64,000 bases of DNA from an uncultured Mucilaginibacter sp. (lineage in GTDB: Bacteria > Bacteroidota > Bacteroidia > Sphingobacteriales > Sphingobacteriaceae): the NCBI GenBank assembly GCA_903891475.1, contig CAITEP010000004.1, positions 55,603-119,602 on the forward strand, read 5' to 3'. The notes beneath the pieces were generated by a model. The model was not told where the DNA came from. It was given only the letters and a program-made list of their open reading frames with translations, and made no database searches. Positions within the stretch are counted from its first letter, which is position 1; each line of letters starts with the position of its first letter. Made by a program: the position numbers and the translations under genes. This document shows, piece by piece, positions 1-10,576 of the stretch.

Positions 1-1
1 A

Positions 2-544
2 GCACTGTGGGATTTTTACAACTTTCAACAACATGAATTAAGGGCAGTACATGCCGACCCGCATCCAGGTAATTTTATGATTACCCCCGATGGTAAATTA
101 GGTGTGATTGATTTTGGATGCATTAAAGAAATGCCTGCCGACTTTTATTATCCCTTCTTTTCATTAACCTCGACCAATTTATTTGAAAACCGGAATGAAA
201 CCTTAAAGGCGTTTAAGCAATTGGATATGATACATGAAAACGATACGCCTCAACAAATTGAGTTTTATTTTGGCATGTATAAACAAATGATTAGCCTGTT
301 TGCCAAGCCTTATATTAACAATAAGTTCGACTTTAGCGAGGCTTCTTTTTTTGAAGAATTATACGGCTTTGGTGAAAAAGTTGCCAAAATGCCTGAATTT
401 AAACAAGCACGTGGGGTAAAGCATTTTATTTACGTAAACAGAACTAATTTTGGCCTTTACAATATTTTGCATGAACTTAAAGCAGAGGTAAACACGCATA
501 CCTATAAGCCGCATGTTTTACAAGAGTTTGTTGAAGCAGACTAA
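2..544 (+). CDS. ABC1/AarF/UbiB-family atypical kinase, C-terminal part (5' truncated by window)
   Basis: Frame is open from base 2 (ALWDFYNFQQHELRAVHADPHPGNFMITPDGKLGVIDFGCIKEM); HADPHPGN and IDFG motifs typical of ABC1 kinases. Confidence 0.9.
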   Translation, partial: ALWDFYNFQQHELRAVHADPHPGNFMITPDGKLGVIDFGCIKEMPADFYYPFFSLTSTNLFENRNETLKAFKQLDMIHENDTPQQIEFYFGMYKQMISLFAKPYINNKFDFSEASFFEELYGFGEKVAKMPEFKQARGVKHFIYVNRTNFGLYNILHELKAEVNTHTYKPHVLQEFVEAD

Positions 545-583
545 ATTTTGGTAACTTGCCTGCGTTTCCTTACACTAAAAAGC

Positions 584-1513
584 ATGAAAAAAATATTCAT
601 CTGTTTTTTATTATTCCTTTTTGTCACTCCAAAACTTTTTGCGCAGCAAATTAGGCGTTTTAACCCTGATACCATTATGACTGTGGTAATTGATTCGGCA
701 GTAAACATTCATTCGCATAGATTAAATGCTCAGGATTTTATAGATGCTGTGGTTGCCGATACCAGTTTTTATAAGGCTTTTTACAACATGAAAAAATATG
801 CCTTTATAGCTGAAAACAGGATTTTTACCTATGATAAAAAGAACAAGGTTGATGGCAAAATTTACCGTAAACTAAAACATAGCAATGTAGCCGGCGCGCA
901 TAAAATTGAATACATAGCAAAACGCGACAGCGGTACGCTTTATAAATCAAATGGAAAGTATCAGCTTTACACCGTTGAGATGTTTGATTATATTTTTATG
1001 AATGCCTATAATTCCGATTTTGTGAAGGAACCATCTTTACCAGGCTCGGGAGGAAAGAATGAAAGCTATAAAGACAAATTAAAAACCTTGATTTTTGCAC
1101 CAGGAACCAGGGTAAAAGGCATACCTTTTATCAGCAGTAAAACTGAAATTTTCTCTCGAGATTTACGTGAATATTACTTTTATAAATTTTCGAGGGGAAC
1201 TTACCTTGATAGCATTCCCGTTTATATATTTAAAGTAGTCTGTAAGCCAAGCACTTCCGATGGAGATACGATGATTAAAGAAATGACCACCATTTTTGAT
1301 ATACGTAACTTTCAAATTTTGGGCCGGTATGTTGATATGAAGTATAGCAATATTTTTTTCAGCTTTAATGTGCAGATGAATATTGAACTTGCAAAGTTTA
1401 ATGATGAGTTATTACCTGTTAAAATTACTTATCAGGGCAACTGGGATGTGCCATTTCATAAAGTTGAACGAGCAAGTTTTTTAATTGTACACAAGGATTA
1501 TAAGAAGGAATAA
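584..1513 (+). CDS. Secreted hypothetical protein with N-terminal signal peptide
   Basis: Internal ATG at 584 gives MKKIFICFLLFLFVTPKLFAQQ signal peptide; no family recognised. Confidence 0.7.
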   Translation: MKKIFICFLLFLFVTPKLFAQQIRRFNPDTIMTVVIDSAVNIHSHRLNAQDFIDAVVADTSFYKAFYNMKKYAFIAENRIFTYDKKNKVDGKIYRKLKHSNVAGAHKIEYIAKRDSGTLYKSNGKYQLYTVEMFDYIFMNAYNSDFVKEPSLPGSGGKNESYKDKLKTLIFAPGTRVKGIPFISSKTEIFSRDLREYYFYKFSRGTYLDSIPVYIFKVVCKPSTSDGDTMIKEMTTIFDIRNFQILGRYVDMKYSNIFFSFNVQMNIELAKFNDELLPVKITYQGNWDVPFHKVERASFLIVHKDYKKE

Positions 1514-1559
1514 AAAAAGCTTTTAGTAATGGCTTGCGATCCATTACTAAAAGCTTTTT
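1514..1559. terminator. Bidirectional intrinsic terminator between convergent genes
   Basis: Perfect 19-bp stem AAAAAGCTTTTAGTAATGG / CCATTACTAAAAGCTTTTT with 8-nt loop. Confidence 0.85.
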
Positions 1560-1576
1560 CAAGATGAACTTAGTAC

Positions 1577-3277
1577 TTATTTCAATACTTCGCTTATAGT
1601 TTTACCTATATTACCATTAGGAGCCTGTATGTGTAGCAAAGCCGCGATGGTAGGTGCTATATCAGTCATATGTGTTTCACGGTTCAGTTGTCCGTGTTGA
1701 ATGCCCCAGCCCATAAATATTAATGGAATATGCGTATCATAAGGATTCCAAGTGCCGTGGGTTGTACCTGTTGGGCCACCATCTGCCGAACCATGGCCGG
1801 TGAAATAGCCTGGCTTTAAAATAATTTGTACTTCGCCACTATTGGCTATGTTATAGCCATTTACTATTCTTTTTCTTAATTCTTCGGGGATAGACGCAGT
1901 TTCGGCTTTTTTCATATCAACAGCAAAAGCAATCGCAGGTTGTGTTTGTAAATAAGCAATACAATCATTTTTAACATCGTCCATATTCAGATGTAAATAA
2001 TTTGTAATAGAATGGTTAAAATTTACCTGATAATCGTTTAGGCTCAACACTAAACCATCTATCTTATATTTATCCAACAAAAGCTTGTTCAAATCTTTCA
2101 AAACCGCACCATCATCCCAAACACCTGCCGGAATTTTATGGTCGTTTAAAAAAGCGGTATTATGAGCCGCACCATGGTCGGCACTTAAAAATATAGTGTA
2201 GTTTCCTTTACCTACTTTTGCGTCCAAATAAACTAAAAAGTTTGCCAACTCACGGTCAAGCCTTAGGTAAGTGTCTTCAATTTCAACAGCGTTCACTCCA
2301 AATTGGTGGCCAATATAATCAGGGGTTGATAAACTAACTGCTAAAAAATCGGTAACAGCATGTTGTCCTAAATTTTCTCCGTTAATAGCGGCAATAGCTA
2401 AATCAAGGGTAAGGGTATTGCCATAAGGGGTTGCCCTGATAATGCCCAGGTTACCTTTATATAATGCAGATGTTTTAACGGGCAAGGTAGGAGCATCGGT
2501 TCCTTTAAATTTGCCTTCATATCTACTGCTATCAGGCGTGCTTTGCAAATAGGTATTTATCGGATACAATGAATTCCAATCAAGCTTCAGATAGCTTTCG
2601 GCAAGTTTTTGGTCGTTAAAGTCTTTTATCCATTGCGGCAAATCGTTCATGTAATATGTGCTCGTAATCCAGTTCCCGGTTTTATCATCAAACCAATAAG
2701 CCGCATCGGCAGTATGCCCGGCTGGTAAAATCCCACCTCGGTCTTTTATGGCTATCCCAATTACTTTTGATCGGAAATTAGTAGCCAGTTTTAACTCATC
2801 GGTCACGGTGGTGGTTAATAAGTTACGTGGCGACATTTGTCCGGCTTTAGATGTGCTGCCGACCGTTTGAACGGTTGTGTCTTGTGTGCAATACATACTT
2901 TTACCAGTAGCTTGCACTATCCAATCGTTGCCTGCAATACCAGTTATAGCCGGTACCGACCCGGTATAAATACCAGTATGCCCGGCAGCTGTAACGGTTG
3001 GTATATAATCAATTTGGGTGTTTTCGCAGCTAAAACCTTCGTTCAAAAGGCGTTTAAAGCCATTTGTTTGGTAGCGGTTATAATAGCGGTAAAGATAATC
3101 CCAGCGCATTTGATCAACCACTAAACCTATCACAAGCTTAGGGCGTGGCAGCTCAGCAGATGGTGTTTGAATTTGAGCTGCAGCACCAGAAGCAACTGGT
3201 TTGTTTACTTTTGTTTGAGCCGATGCCCAAGCAAAAGTAATTGCTAATATTAACGTTAACAGGTTTTTAATGTTCAT
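1577..3277 (-). CDS. Alkaline phosphatase family protein (PafA-like; type I phosphodiesterase/nucleotide pyrophosphatase fold)
   Basis: Signal peptide; PKLVIGLVVDQMRWDYLYRYY, TVTAAGHTGIYTGSVP, FLSADHGAAHN, TGHGSADGGPTGTTHGT motifs. Confidence 0.9.
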   Translation of the reverse strand: MNIKNLLTLILAITFAWASAQTKVNKPVASGAAAQIQTPSAELPRPKLVIGLVVDQMRWDYLYRYYNRYQTNGFKRLLNEGFSCENTQIDYIPTVTAAGHTGIYTGSVPAITGIAGNDWIVQATGKSMYCTQDTTVQTVGSTSKAGQMSPRNLLTTTVTDELKLATNFRSKVIGIAIKDRGGILPAGHTADAAYWFDDKTGNWITSTYYMNDLPQWIKDFNDQKLAESYLKLDWNSLYPINTYLQSTPDSSRYEGKFKGTDAPTLPVKTSALYKGNLGIIRATPYGNTLTLDLAIAAINGENLGQHAVTDFLAVSLSTPDYIGHQFGVNAVEIEDTYLRLDRELANFLVYLDAKVGKGNYTIFLSADHGAAHNTAFLNDHKIPAGVWDDGAVLKDLNKLLLDKYKIDGLVLSLNDYQVNFNHSITNYLHLNMDDVKNDCIAYLQTQPAIAFAVDMKKAETASIPEELRKRIVNGYNIANSGEVQIILKPGYFTGHGSADGGPTGTTHGTWNPYDTHIPLIFMGWGIQHGQLNRETHMTDIAPTIAALLHIQAPNGNIGKTISEVLK

Positions 3278-3453
3278 CCTAAACTTTTTTTAAGTTCAGC
3301 AAATATCAGCAATGTAATTAAAATACAATGTGATTTTTAGGTTAATATTTCCTTAACAAAATATTAATCTTCCTCGTTTTGAACCATTGATAGGTAAAAT
3401 ATCAAATTCTAAATGAATAGGTAGTGCAGCAAATTAGGTATATCAGCAGACAA

Positions 3454-4590
3454 TTAAAACGCCTGCCCCAAGCCTATGTATAAACCACTTTGTCTTTTTT
3501 CGCCAGTAGGTTTTTCGCCTATACCGTAATCAACTCTAACGCTCAAGCCTTTCTCAATATCAAAGAAATAACGAATACCTCCACCAAGGTTTGGCTTTAA
3601 TTCGGGCAAAGTAAACGAATCATGAAAAACCTCGCCAGTACCAATAAATCCAACAATAGCCACTTTTTTTATGAAGCGATAGCGTAACTCAGCTTGCCCT
3701 GCCGCATAATTTCTATCCCGGTAACGACCACTATAATATCCCCGCATCAGCTCGCTGCTACCCATTTGAGGTAATAGGTAAAATGGTGACTGATTACCAA
3801 TTAGACTTTGCTCCAATATATCAATCCCCAATACTAACTTGTCGCCAAATGAAATAAACTGTGTGTACTCGGCATTGAATAAGCTACCTACATAGTTATT
3901 GCTACCCAAAACACCATGCATTAAATTTAAATAGCTAGTAAATGAGATGCCTTTGGTAGTATAAGTATTATTGTTTCGGTTATCAAAATTCAAACTAGGC
4001 CCTACGTATAAAACAGTTCCTCCGTTACGGTTTTCAATTGCAGGGTTGGTGTAAAATATACCAGTTGTATTATCATCACTAAAAGCATAGTTATATCCTC
4101 CGGCAACAAAGCCCACGTAAATATGGTTACCTAATGATTTTTCGGCACCAAAATTAATCCTGTATCTCTTTTCGCTAACATAATCCTGATTATTTAGATG
4201 TGTGTTATTACCTAAGCCGTAAAAATTAAATGGGAAATTTATAAACCCAATAGATGCCGAATAATGGGTTATGTTTTTAGGCGACCAATACGATGTACTT
4301 AGGTTTAACCTGTTTTGCCCTTTGGTTGTTAAGGTAGCATATCCAAAAATATTTGAAACCCTTGTGCTTCGGTCGGTGGTATCGGTATAAAAAGAATATA
4401 AACCTGCGCCGCCAACCTCTATTCCTGTTTCGGGTGCCGAACTTAGTACAGGAAGTATTACAAAACTGCCACGTTTACTGGTATCCTTACTAAAATACAT
4501 TCGGCGAACAAACTTTGGCAACAATTTCATTTGAGCGGATGCTTGTAAAGTATGAATCGCAAGAAATAAGATTAAGATTGTTTTTTTCAT
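3454..4590 (-). CDS. Outer-membrane beta-barrel protein, BamA/TamA (Omp85/surface-antigen) family
   Basis: Signal peptide, repeated aromatic/Gly beta-strand pattern, C-terminal SVRVDYGIGEKPTGEKRQSGLYIGLGQAF. Confidence 0.75.
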   Translation of the reverse strand: MKKTILILFLAIHTLQASAQMKLLPKFVRRMYFSKDTSKRGSFVILPVLSSAPETGIEVGGAGLYSFYTDTTDRSTRVSNIFGYATLTTKGQNRLNLSTSYWSPKNITHYSASIGFINFPFNFYGLGNNTHLNNQDYVSEKRYRINFGAEKSLGNHIYVGFVAGGYNYAFSDDNTTGIFYTNPAIENRNGGTVLYVGPSLNFDNRNNNTYTTKGISFTSYLNLMHGVLGSNNYVGSLFNAEYTQFISFGDKLVLGIDILEQSLIGNQSPFYLLPQMGSSELMRGYYSGRYRDRNYAAGQAELRYRFIKKVAIVGFIGTGEVFHDSFTLPELKPNLGGGIRYFFDIEKGLSVRVDYGIGEKPTGEKRQSGLYIGLGQAF

Positions 4591-4615
4591 TTTAGCAAAA
4601 GGTATAATTAGGCGT

Positions 4616-4646
4616 TTTGTGTGGCTCCTAAAAAAACATATTTTTG
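4616..4646 (+). promoter_or_regulatory. Putative Bacteroidota -33/-7 promoter for the 4677 gene
   Basis: TTTG (4616-4619), 19-bp spacer, TATTTTTG (4639-4646; TAnnTTTG consensus). Confidence 0.5.
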
Positions 4647-4676
4647 ATTTAATTAACCAACAAATAAATCAATAGT

Positions 4677-5105
4677 ATGGCAAAAGTATCAATTTACCTT
4701 AACTTTCAGGGCAATACCGAAGAGGCTTTTAATTTTTATAAATCGGTATTTAAAACTGAATTTATAGGATCTATTTTCCGAATGGGCGATCTACCACAAG
4801 AAGGCATGCCCCCACTTTCAGATGAGGATAAAAATAAAATAATGAATATTGGCCTGCCTATACTTGGTGGAACAGTAATTATGGCTACTGATATGTTGGA
4901 AAGCATGGGGCAGAAACTGTTTATAGGTAATAATACCACCATAAACCTTGAACCTGATACTAAGGAAGAAGCCGATAGGATTTACGGTTTATTATCACAA
5001 GATAGTAAGGAGTGCGTTGCGCCTCATGATGAGTTTTGGGGATATTGGGGTTGTTGCTTGGATAAGTTTGGCATCCGTTGGATGTTTAACGTTGCTAATA
5101 ATTAG
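4677..5105 (+). CDS. VOC family / PhnB-like glyoxalase-fold protein
   Basis: YLNFQGNTEEAFNFYKSVF, HDEFWGYWGCCLDKFGIRWMFN typical of PhnB-like VOC proteins. Confidence 0.85.
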   Translation: MAKVSIYLNFQGNTEEAFNFYKSVFKTEFIGSIFRMGDLPQEGMPPLSDEDKNKIMNIGLPILGGTVIMATDMLESMGQKLFIGNNTTINLEPDTKEEADRIYGLLSQDSKECVAPHDEFWGYWGCCLDKFGIRWMFNVANN

Positions 5106-5208
5106 TAGTTGAAGAAATATTTAATTAGATTCTTGTATCTCTAAATTAGAGGGCTGTCATATTCCATCAAAAAAGGCTAATTTTGCAGCAAAAATTAAAG
5201 CATATATA

Positions 5209-6189
5209 ATGAGTACTACAAAAGGGCCAATTTCTCAGTTCATCGAAAAAAATTATCTCCATTTTAACGCGGCGGCTTTAGTTGACGCGGCCAAAGGATA
5301 TGAAACCCATTTATTAGAAGGCGGTAAAATGATGGTTACCCTTGCAGGTGCCATGAGTACTGCCGAATTGGGCATTTCGTTAGCTGAGATGATTAGGCAG
5401 GATAAAATTGCCATTATCTCGTGTACTGGTGCCAACCTTGAAGAAGATATTATGAATTTGGTTGCCCACTCCCATTATAAAAGAGTACCAAATTACCGCG
5501 ATTTGAGTCCGCAGGATGAATGGGATTTGCTCGAAAACCATTATAATCGTGTAACTGATACTTGTATACCTGAGGAAGAGGCATTTAGGCGTTTGCAAAA
5601 GCACATCCATAAATTATGGAAAGATGCTGATAACGCGGGCGAACGGTATTTTCCGCATGAGTATATGTATAAAATGCTGCTAAGTGGCGATTTGAAACAG
5701 TATTATGAAATTGACCCCAAAAACTCATGGATGCTGGCCGCTGCCGAAAAGAACTTGCCTATAGTGGTTCCGGGTTGGGAAGACTCTACAATGGGAAATA
5801 TTTTTGCCTCCTACGTTATTAAAAACGAAATTAAGGCATCTACCATGAAAAGTGGCATTGAGTATATGGCATGGTTGGCAAACTGGTATATCGATAATTC
5901 TGAAGGTAAGGGGATAGGGTTCTTTCAAATTGGTGGTGGTATAGCCGGCGATTTTCCGATTTGCGTAGTGCCGATGCTTTATCAGGATATGGAAATGCCC
6001 GAAATACCATTTTGGAGTTATTTCTGCCAAATTTCTGATTCTACCACTTCATATGGCTCATACTCTGGTGCTGTGCCGAACGAAAAAATAACCTGGGGAA
6101 AATTGGATATACATACACCAAAATTTATTGTAGAGTCTGACGCCACCATAGTGGCGCCATTAATTTTTGCCTGGATTTTAGGGCAATAA
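5209..6189 (+). CDS. Deoxyhypusine synthase family protein (bacterial DHS-like)
   Basis: Gly-rich GGKMMVTLAGAMSTAELG, PIVVPGWEDSTMGN, SYSGAVPNEKITWGKLDIHTPKFIVESDATIVAPL; WGK catalytic-lysine motif at K298. Confidence 0.88.
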   Translation: MSTTKGPISQFIEKNYLHFNAAALVDAAKGYETHLLEGGKMMVTLAGAMSTAELGISLAEMIRQDKIAIISCTGANLEEDIMNLVAHSHYKRVPNYRDLSPQDEWDLLENHYNRVTDTCIPEEEAFRRLQKHIHKLWKDADNAGERYFPHEYMYKMLLSGDLKQYYEIDPKNSWMLAAAEKNLPIVVPGWEDSTMGNIFASYVIKNEIKASTMKSGIEYMAWLANWYIDNSEGKGIGFFQIGGGIAGDFPICVVPMLYQDMEMPEIPFWSYFCQISDSTTSYGSYSGAVPNEKITWGKLDIHTPKFIVESDATIVAPLIFAWILGQ

Positions 6190-6395
6190 AACTTAAAAAG
6201 GTTTGTTGAGTTTAACATAAGCTGCTAATTGCATAAGCTATTAAGTTAAATTTTGTTAAACCACTTATGGTTTTAGGCACCATTCATAATTATATTTAAT
6301 AAACCTTTAACTTTATGGCATGGTTTATTAATTTAGCAAGTATTAACAGGGTTTTAAAACAACCGCAATTTGCAATTGATAAATAACTGGCAAGT

Positions 6396-7274
6396 ATGGA
6401 AGAATTTGAAGCAAGCACATCAAGAAGAAAAACCAAGACAATTTATATTTCAACTGTTTTTGGCATCGCATTGGTTTTGCTGATGATTGGTTTGTTAGGC
6501 TTAATTTTAGTGGAGGCCAATAACCTATCACGCTATGTGAAGGAAAATATTGTTTTAAATATTTATGTTGATGAAGCTGCTCATGAAACGGATGTTTTGC
6601 AACTGCAAAAGCAGCTTGAACAAAACCCGATGGTTAAAAGCACCCAATATGTTACCAAAGAATTAGCGGCGCGTAACCTGCAAAAAGATTTAGGGGAGGA
6701 TTTTGTTAAATTTTTGGGTTATAACCCGCTTACACCATCATTAGATTTATACCTAAAGGCAGAGTTTGCCAATAACGAGGATATTGAACGTTTTAAAACT
6801 ACTTTATTAAAAAATCCGCTGGTTAAAGATATCAAGTACCAACAATCATTAGTTGACCAAATGAATAAAAATTTGGGTTATATAAGTTTAATAATCATCG
6901 TATTTGCTGGTATTTTCATTATTTTGTCTGTCGCGTTAATTAATAATACTATCAGGATAGTGATATACTCTCAGCGTTTTTTAATAAAATCAATGCAATT
7001 GGTAGGCGCGACAAAAGGTTTTATACGTAAGCCATTTTTACTCTATGGCATATGGCATGGGCTTTTAGGCGGATTGATAGCTATTTTTATTTTAGTAATA
7101 ACCCTTTCGTTTATTTACAAGCAAATTCCTGATTTGATTATTTTAAGAAACTATGCCGAATTTGGAGTAATTTTCTTGTTTATAATTGGTATCGGCGTAT
7201 TTATTTCGGGTTTTAGTACCTATTTAGCAGTAAACAAATTTCTAAGATTAAAAATTTACGACCTATACAGGTAA
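6396..7274 (+). CDS. ftsX: Cell division protein FtsX (permease-like)
   Basis: N-terminal TM, extracellular domain, then three TMs with SMQLVGATKGFIRKPFLLYG. Confidence 0.9.
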   Translation: MEEFEASTSRRKTKTIYISTVFGIALVLLMIGLLGLILVEANNLSRYVKENIVLNIYVDEAAHETDVLQLQKQLEQNPMVKSTQYVTKELAARNLQKDLGEDFVKFLGYNPLTPSLDLYLKAEFANNEDIERFKTTLLKNPLVKDIKYQQSLVDQMNKNLGYISLIIIVFAGIFIILSVALINNTIRIVIYSQRFLIKSMQLVGATKGFIRKPFLLYGIWHGLLGGLIAIFILVITLSFIYKQIPDLIILRNYAEFGVIFLFIIGIGVFISGFSTYLAVNKFLRLKIYDLYR

Positions 7275-7322
7275 CACTAACAAAAATAGATTAAAAATAA
7301 ATAGTTAAAATATTTAAATAAA

Positions 7323-7607
7323 ATGGCACAAAAACAAGTTTTTAAACCAGCTCAACCAATAAAGAGCACCATAGCAGCAAAACCTGTTTCAAAGGTAACC
7401 GAGCAAACACCGGCAACCTTTGTTTTTGATAAATCAAATTACAGGTTATGGTTCATTAGCATAGCCATTGTGATTATTGGCTTCATCTTAATGTCGGGCA
7501 ATACCGATATTTATAGCGATACAAAAATCGTAATTGCACCTATTGTGGTTATGGGCGGATTCGCAGTTGGTTTTTTTGCAATATTCAAAAAACCAGCCAA
7601 AGTTTAA
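7323..7607 (+). CDS. DUF3098 domain-containing small membrane protein
   Basis: Two-TM 94-aa protein between ftsX and uppP; DKSNYRLWFISIAIVIIGFILMSG motif. Confidence 0.8.
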   Translation: MAQKQVFKPAQPIKSTIAAKPVSKVTEQTPATFVFDKSNYRLWFISIAIVIIGFILMSGNTDIYSDTKIVIAPIVVMGGFAVGFFAIFKKPAKV

Positions 7608-7682
7608 AAGGTTTTTAATGAGCGTTTAGATAGTATTTAAAACTAGACCGCATATTTTATAAATAATTATAAATAGTTCTGC

Positions 7683-8486
7683 ATGAACATTATACATATC
7701 ATTATCCTTGCTATTATTGAAGGCCTTACCGAGTTTTTGCCTGTATCATCAACCGGGCACTTGGTGGTTACCAGTGCTATATTAGGCATAGGTAAAGACG
7801 ACTTTGTTAAGTTATTTGAAATTGTAATACAGCTTGGTGCTATTTTGGCTGTAGTGGTTATTTATTACAAACGCTTTTTTAAAAACCTTGATTTTTATTA
7901 TAAATTGATTATCGGGGTTATACCGGCTGTTATTTTTGGGTTATTGCTAAAAAAACGCATAGATGTTTTATTGGAAAGCCCACTTGCTGTTGCCATTGCT
8001 TTTGTAGTTGGTGGTATTATATTATTATTTGTTGACAATTGGTTTAACAAACCAACTATTGAAGAAGAAAAAGATATAAACTATTTAACAGCCCTAAAAA
8101 TTGGCTTTTTTCAATGCCTTGCTTTATTTCCCGGTGTTTCTCGTTCAGCTGCTTCCATTGTTGGTGGTATGTCGCAAAAGCTTAGTCGCACCGCCGCTGC
8201 TGAGTTTTCCTTCTTTTTAGCTGTACCAACCATGTTTGGAGCTACCTTAAAAGATTTATGGGATTTTCACAAGCACAGCAAACTTTCGCCCGACCAATTA
8301 CATAGTGATATTGTTAGCCTGATTATTGGCAGCGTAATCGCTTTTTTGGTGGCTTTACTAGCGGTAAAAGGTTTTATATCCTTTTTAGAGAAAAAGGGGT
8401 TTAAACTTTTTGGCATTTACCGAATAATTGCCGGAGTGGTTATCATTATCCTCTATTTTTCAACCAATATTTTGCATACTGCCTAG
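7683..8486 (+). CDS. uppP: Undecaprenyl-diphosphate phosphatase
   Basis: [15 protein letters not shown] and [15 protein letters not shown] signatures. Confidence 0.95.
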   Translation: MNIIHIIILAIIEGLTEFLPVSSTGHLVVTSAILGIGKDDFVKLFEIVIQLGAILAVVVIYYKRFFKNLDFYYKLIIGVIPAVIFGLLLKKRIDVLLESPLAVAIAFVVGGIILLFVDNWFNKPTIEEEKDINYLTALKIGFFQCLALFPGVSRSAASIVGGMSQKLSRTAAAEFSFFLAVPTMFGATLKDLWDFHKHSKLSPDQLHSDIVSLIIGSVIAFLVALLAVKGFISFLEKKGFKLFGIYRIIAGVVIIILYFSTNILHTA

Positions 8487-8519
8487 TGGTTTAGGGATTA
8501 CAAAAATTTTAAAGCGTTG

Positions 8520-9719
8520 TCAATATAAAAGCTGATCATATGGATAGCGCTCTGTATGCAGTTTCTTTACCTCATTATAAATAAGCGTTCTAAACTCTTC
8601 CAGATTTTCTCTTTTGGTAGCCGATATAAATACAGCCGGACTATTGTTTTTTGCCATCCAACTTTGTCTAAAATCATCTAAAGTTAAAGGTTCAGCTTCT
8701 TGCTCGGCAGATAGTTGCTCGCGGTAGCTATCGGGCATTTTAAATTCATCAATCTTGTTAAAAACAGTAATTACCTTTTTATTAAGTGCCCCCAGCTCTT
8801 TAAGGGTCTCGTTTACTACCCTAATTTGATCTTCAAAATTAGGATGCGAAATATCTACCACGTGAATCAAAATATCAGCCTCCCTAACCTCATCTAGGGT
8901 TGATTTAAAGCACTCTACCAAATGATGAGGTAGTTTGCGGATAAAGCCAACAGTATCTGAAAGCAGGAAGGGGACATTCTCGAAAACTACCTTTCTAACG
9001 GTAGTATCTAATGTTGCGAATAATTTATTTTCGGCAAATACTTCCGATTTGGATACCATGTTCATAATGGTCGACTTGCCTACGTTGGTATAACCCACCA
9101 ATGCCACCCTAATAAGTTGATGCCTGTTTTTACGCTGGGTTTCGTTTTGCTTATCAATATTTTTAAGCTTCTCTTTAAGCAGCGATATTTTATTCAAAAT
9201 CAAACGCCTATCTGTTTCAATTTGCGATTCACCTGGCCCACGCATACCTATACCACCCTTTTGCCGCTCCAAGTGCGTCCAAAGGCGGGTTAATCGGGGT
9301 AATAAATATTGAAGTTGCGCCAGCTCAACCTGCGATTTTGCCTGAGCCGTTTGTGCCCTACCCGCAAAAATATCAAGGATGAGGTTGTTGCGGTCGAGTA
9401 TTTTTACTTGTAGTTCATTCTCAATATTGCGTAATTGCGAAGGGGTGAGCTCATCGTCAAATACCACCATATCAATTTCTTCCTCAATAACAAAGGCCTT
9501 GATATCCTCCAATTTACCCGAACCAACAAATGTAGCCCTGTCAGGTCGTTGCAGCTTTTGGGTGAAACTTTTTACAGTTTCTCCACCCGCTGTAGCCACC
9601 AAAAACTCCAATTCTTCCAGGTATTCTTTTTCCTGCGCCTCGGTTTCGTGCGGTGTCATCACCCCAACCAATATGGCTTTTTCCTGCTTCACAGCAGTAT
9701 CGTAAAATTTTGGTTTCAT
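8520..9719 (-). CDS. hflX: GTPase HflX
   Basis: MRGPGESQIETDRR, GYTNVGKSTIMN, LSDTVGFIRKLPHHLVECFKSTL. Confidence 0.95.
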   Translation of the reverse strand: MKPKFYDTAVKQEKAILVGVMTPHETEAQEKEYLEELEFLVATAGGETVKSFTQKLQRPDRATFVGSGKLEDIKAFVIEEEIDMVVFDDELTPSQLRNIENELQVKILDRNNLILDIFAGRAQTAQAKSQVELAQLQYLLPRLTRLWTHLERQKGGIGMRGPGESQIETDRRLILNKISLLKEKLKNIDKQNETQRKNRHQLIRVALVGYTNVGKSTIMNMVSKSEVFAENKLFATLDTTVRKVVFENVPFLLSDTVGFIRKLPHHLVECFKSTLDEVREADILIHVVDISHPNFEDQIRVVNETLKELGALNKKVITVFNKIDEFKMPDSYREQLSAEQEAEPLTLDDFRQSWMAKNNSPAVFISATKRENLEEFRTLIYNEVKKLHTERYPYDQLLY

Positions 9720-9832
9720 TTATTAATGAATATAAGTATTGGTAACCAATATTGATGCCAATTTAATTAAATTGAAAGTAATAGCGGTAACATCGAAAGG
9801 AATAAATAATTTATTACAAGTATATCCTAGCC

Positions 9833-10564
9833 TTAATCCGATATTTTCTCGGCGATAATTGTAAACATGCCTCTCTCCAAATTGTTTAGAATTATTTTCA
9901 TCTTATTTAGCTCAAGGTAATTTAATACATCATTTAGTGTAACGCGTACTTTTAAATAGGAGCTTATTTTCTGCTTCCATATACCATTTTCATTGGTTTG
10001 AAGTATATCTGTAACTTGAATATAATTCTTGCCATATTCCAAAAAACATGTTAATATTTTATTGGCATCACTTCTTACAGGGATAAATCTATCATTTCCT
10101 ACTAGTTCTTTTGAATAATCACGAAATGATAAAATTAATTTTCCATTATTTAACAAGGAGGCACAACAATTGCAAAGTAGTTTTTCAATATCGGCTTTGT
10201 TGTTTAAATGTGTTAAGGTATCTCCGGCACAAACTATAAGTTCTTGTTGCTCTGAAATATGTTTTGTTAAATAGGTTAAATCATCCTCTACAATCTCAAT
10301 TTCGAGTTCTTTACTATTTTCAATGAGTTGATTTAATAATTGGACGTTAAAATCAATAGCCAAAACCTTAAAGCCCATTTTAGCGAGTGAAATACTTTGT
10401 ATGCCATGCCCGGCTCCTAAATCAATTGCTTGTTTATTCTGTTGAGGAGTTATTTGATTGGCGGAAAGAAACTGCTGGTATTCCTTTTGTTTTTCATCAA
10501 AATCTCCAATCATCCATGAATAAAAATCACCAAGGTGTTTGTCATAGTGTTCTTTTACCGACAT
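9833..10564 (-). CDS. Class I SAM-dependent methyltransferase
   Basis: AIDLGAGHGIQSISLAKMGFKVLAIDFN motif. Confidence 0.85.
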   Translation of the reverse strand: MSVKEHYDKHLGDFYSWMIGDFDEKQKEYQQFLSANQITPQQNKQAIDLGAGHGIQSISLAKMGFKVLAIDFNVQLLNQLIENSKELEIEIVEDDLTYLTKHISEQQELIVCAGDTLTHLNNKADIEKLLCNCCASLLNNGKLILSFRDYSKELVGNDRFIPVRSDANKILTCFLEYGKNYIQVTDILQTNENGIWKQKISSYLKVRVTLNDVLNYLELNKMKIILNNLERGMFTIIAEKISD

Positions 10565-10576
10565 ATTAGAAATTTA

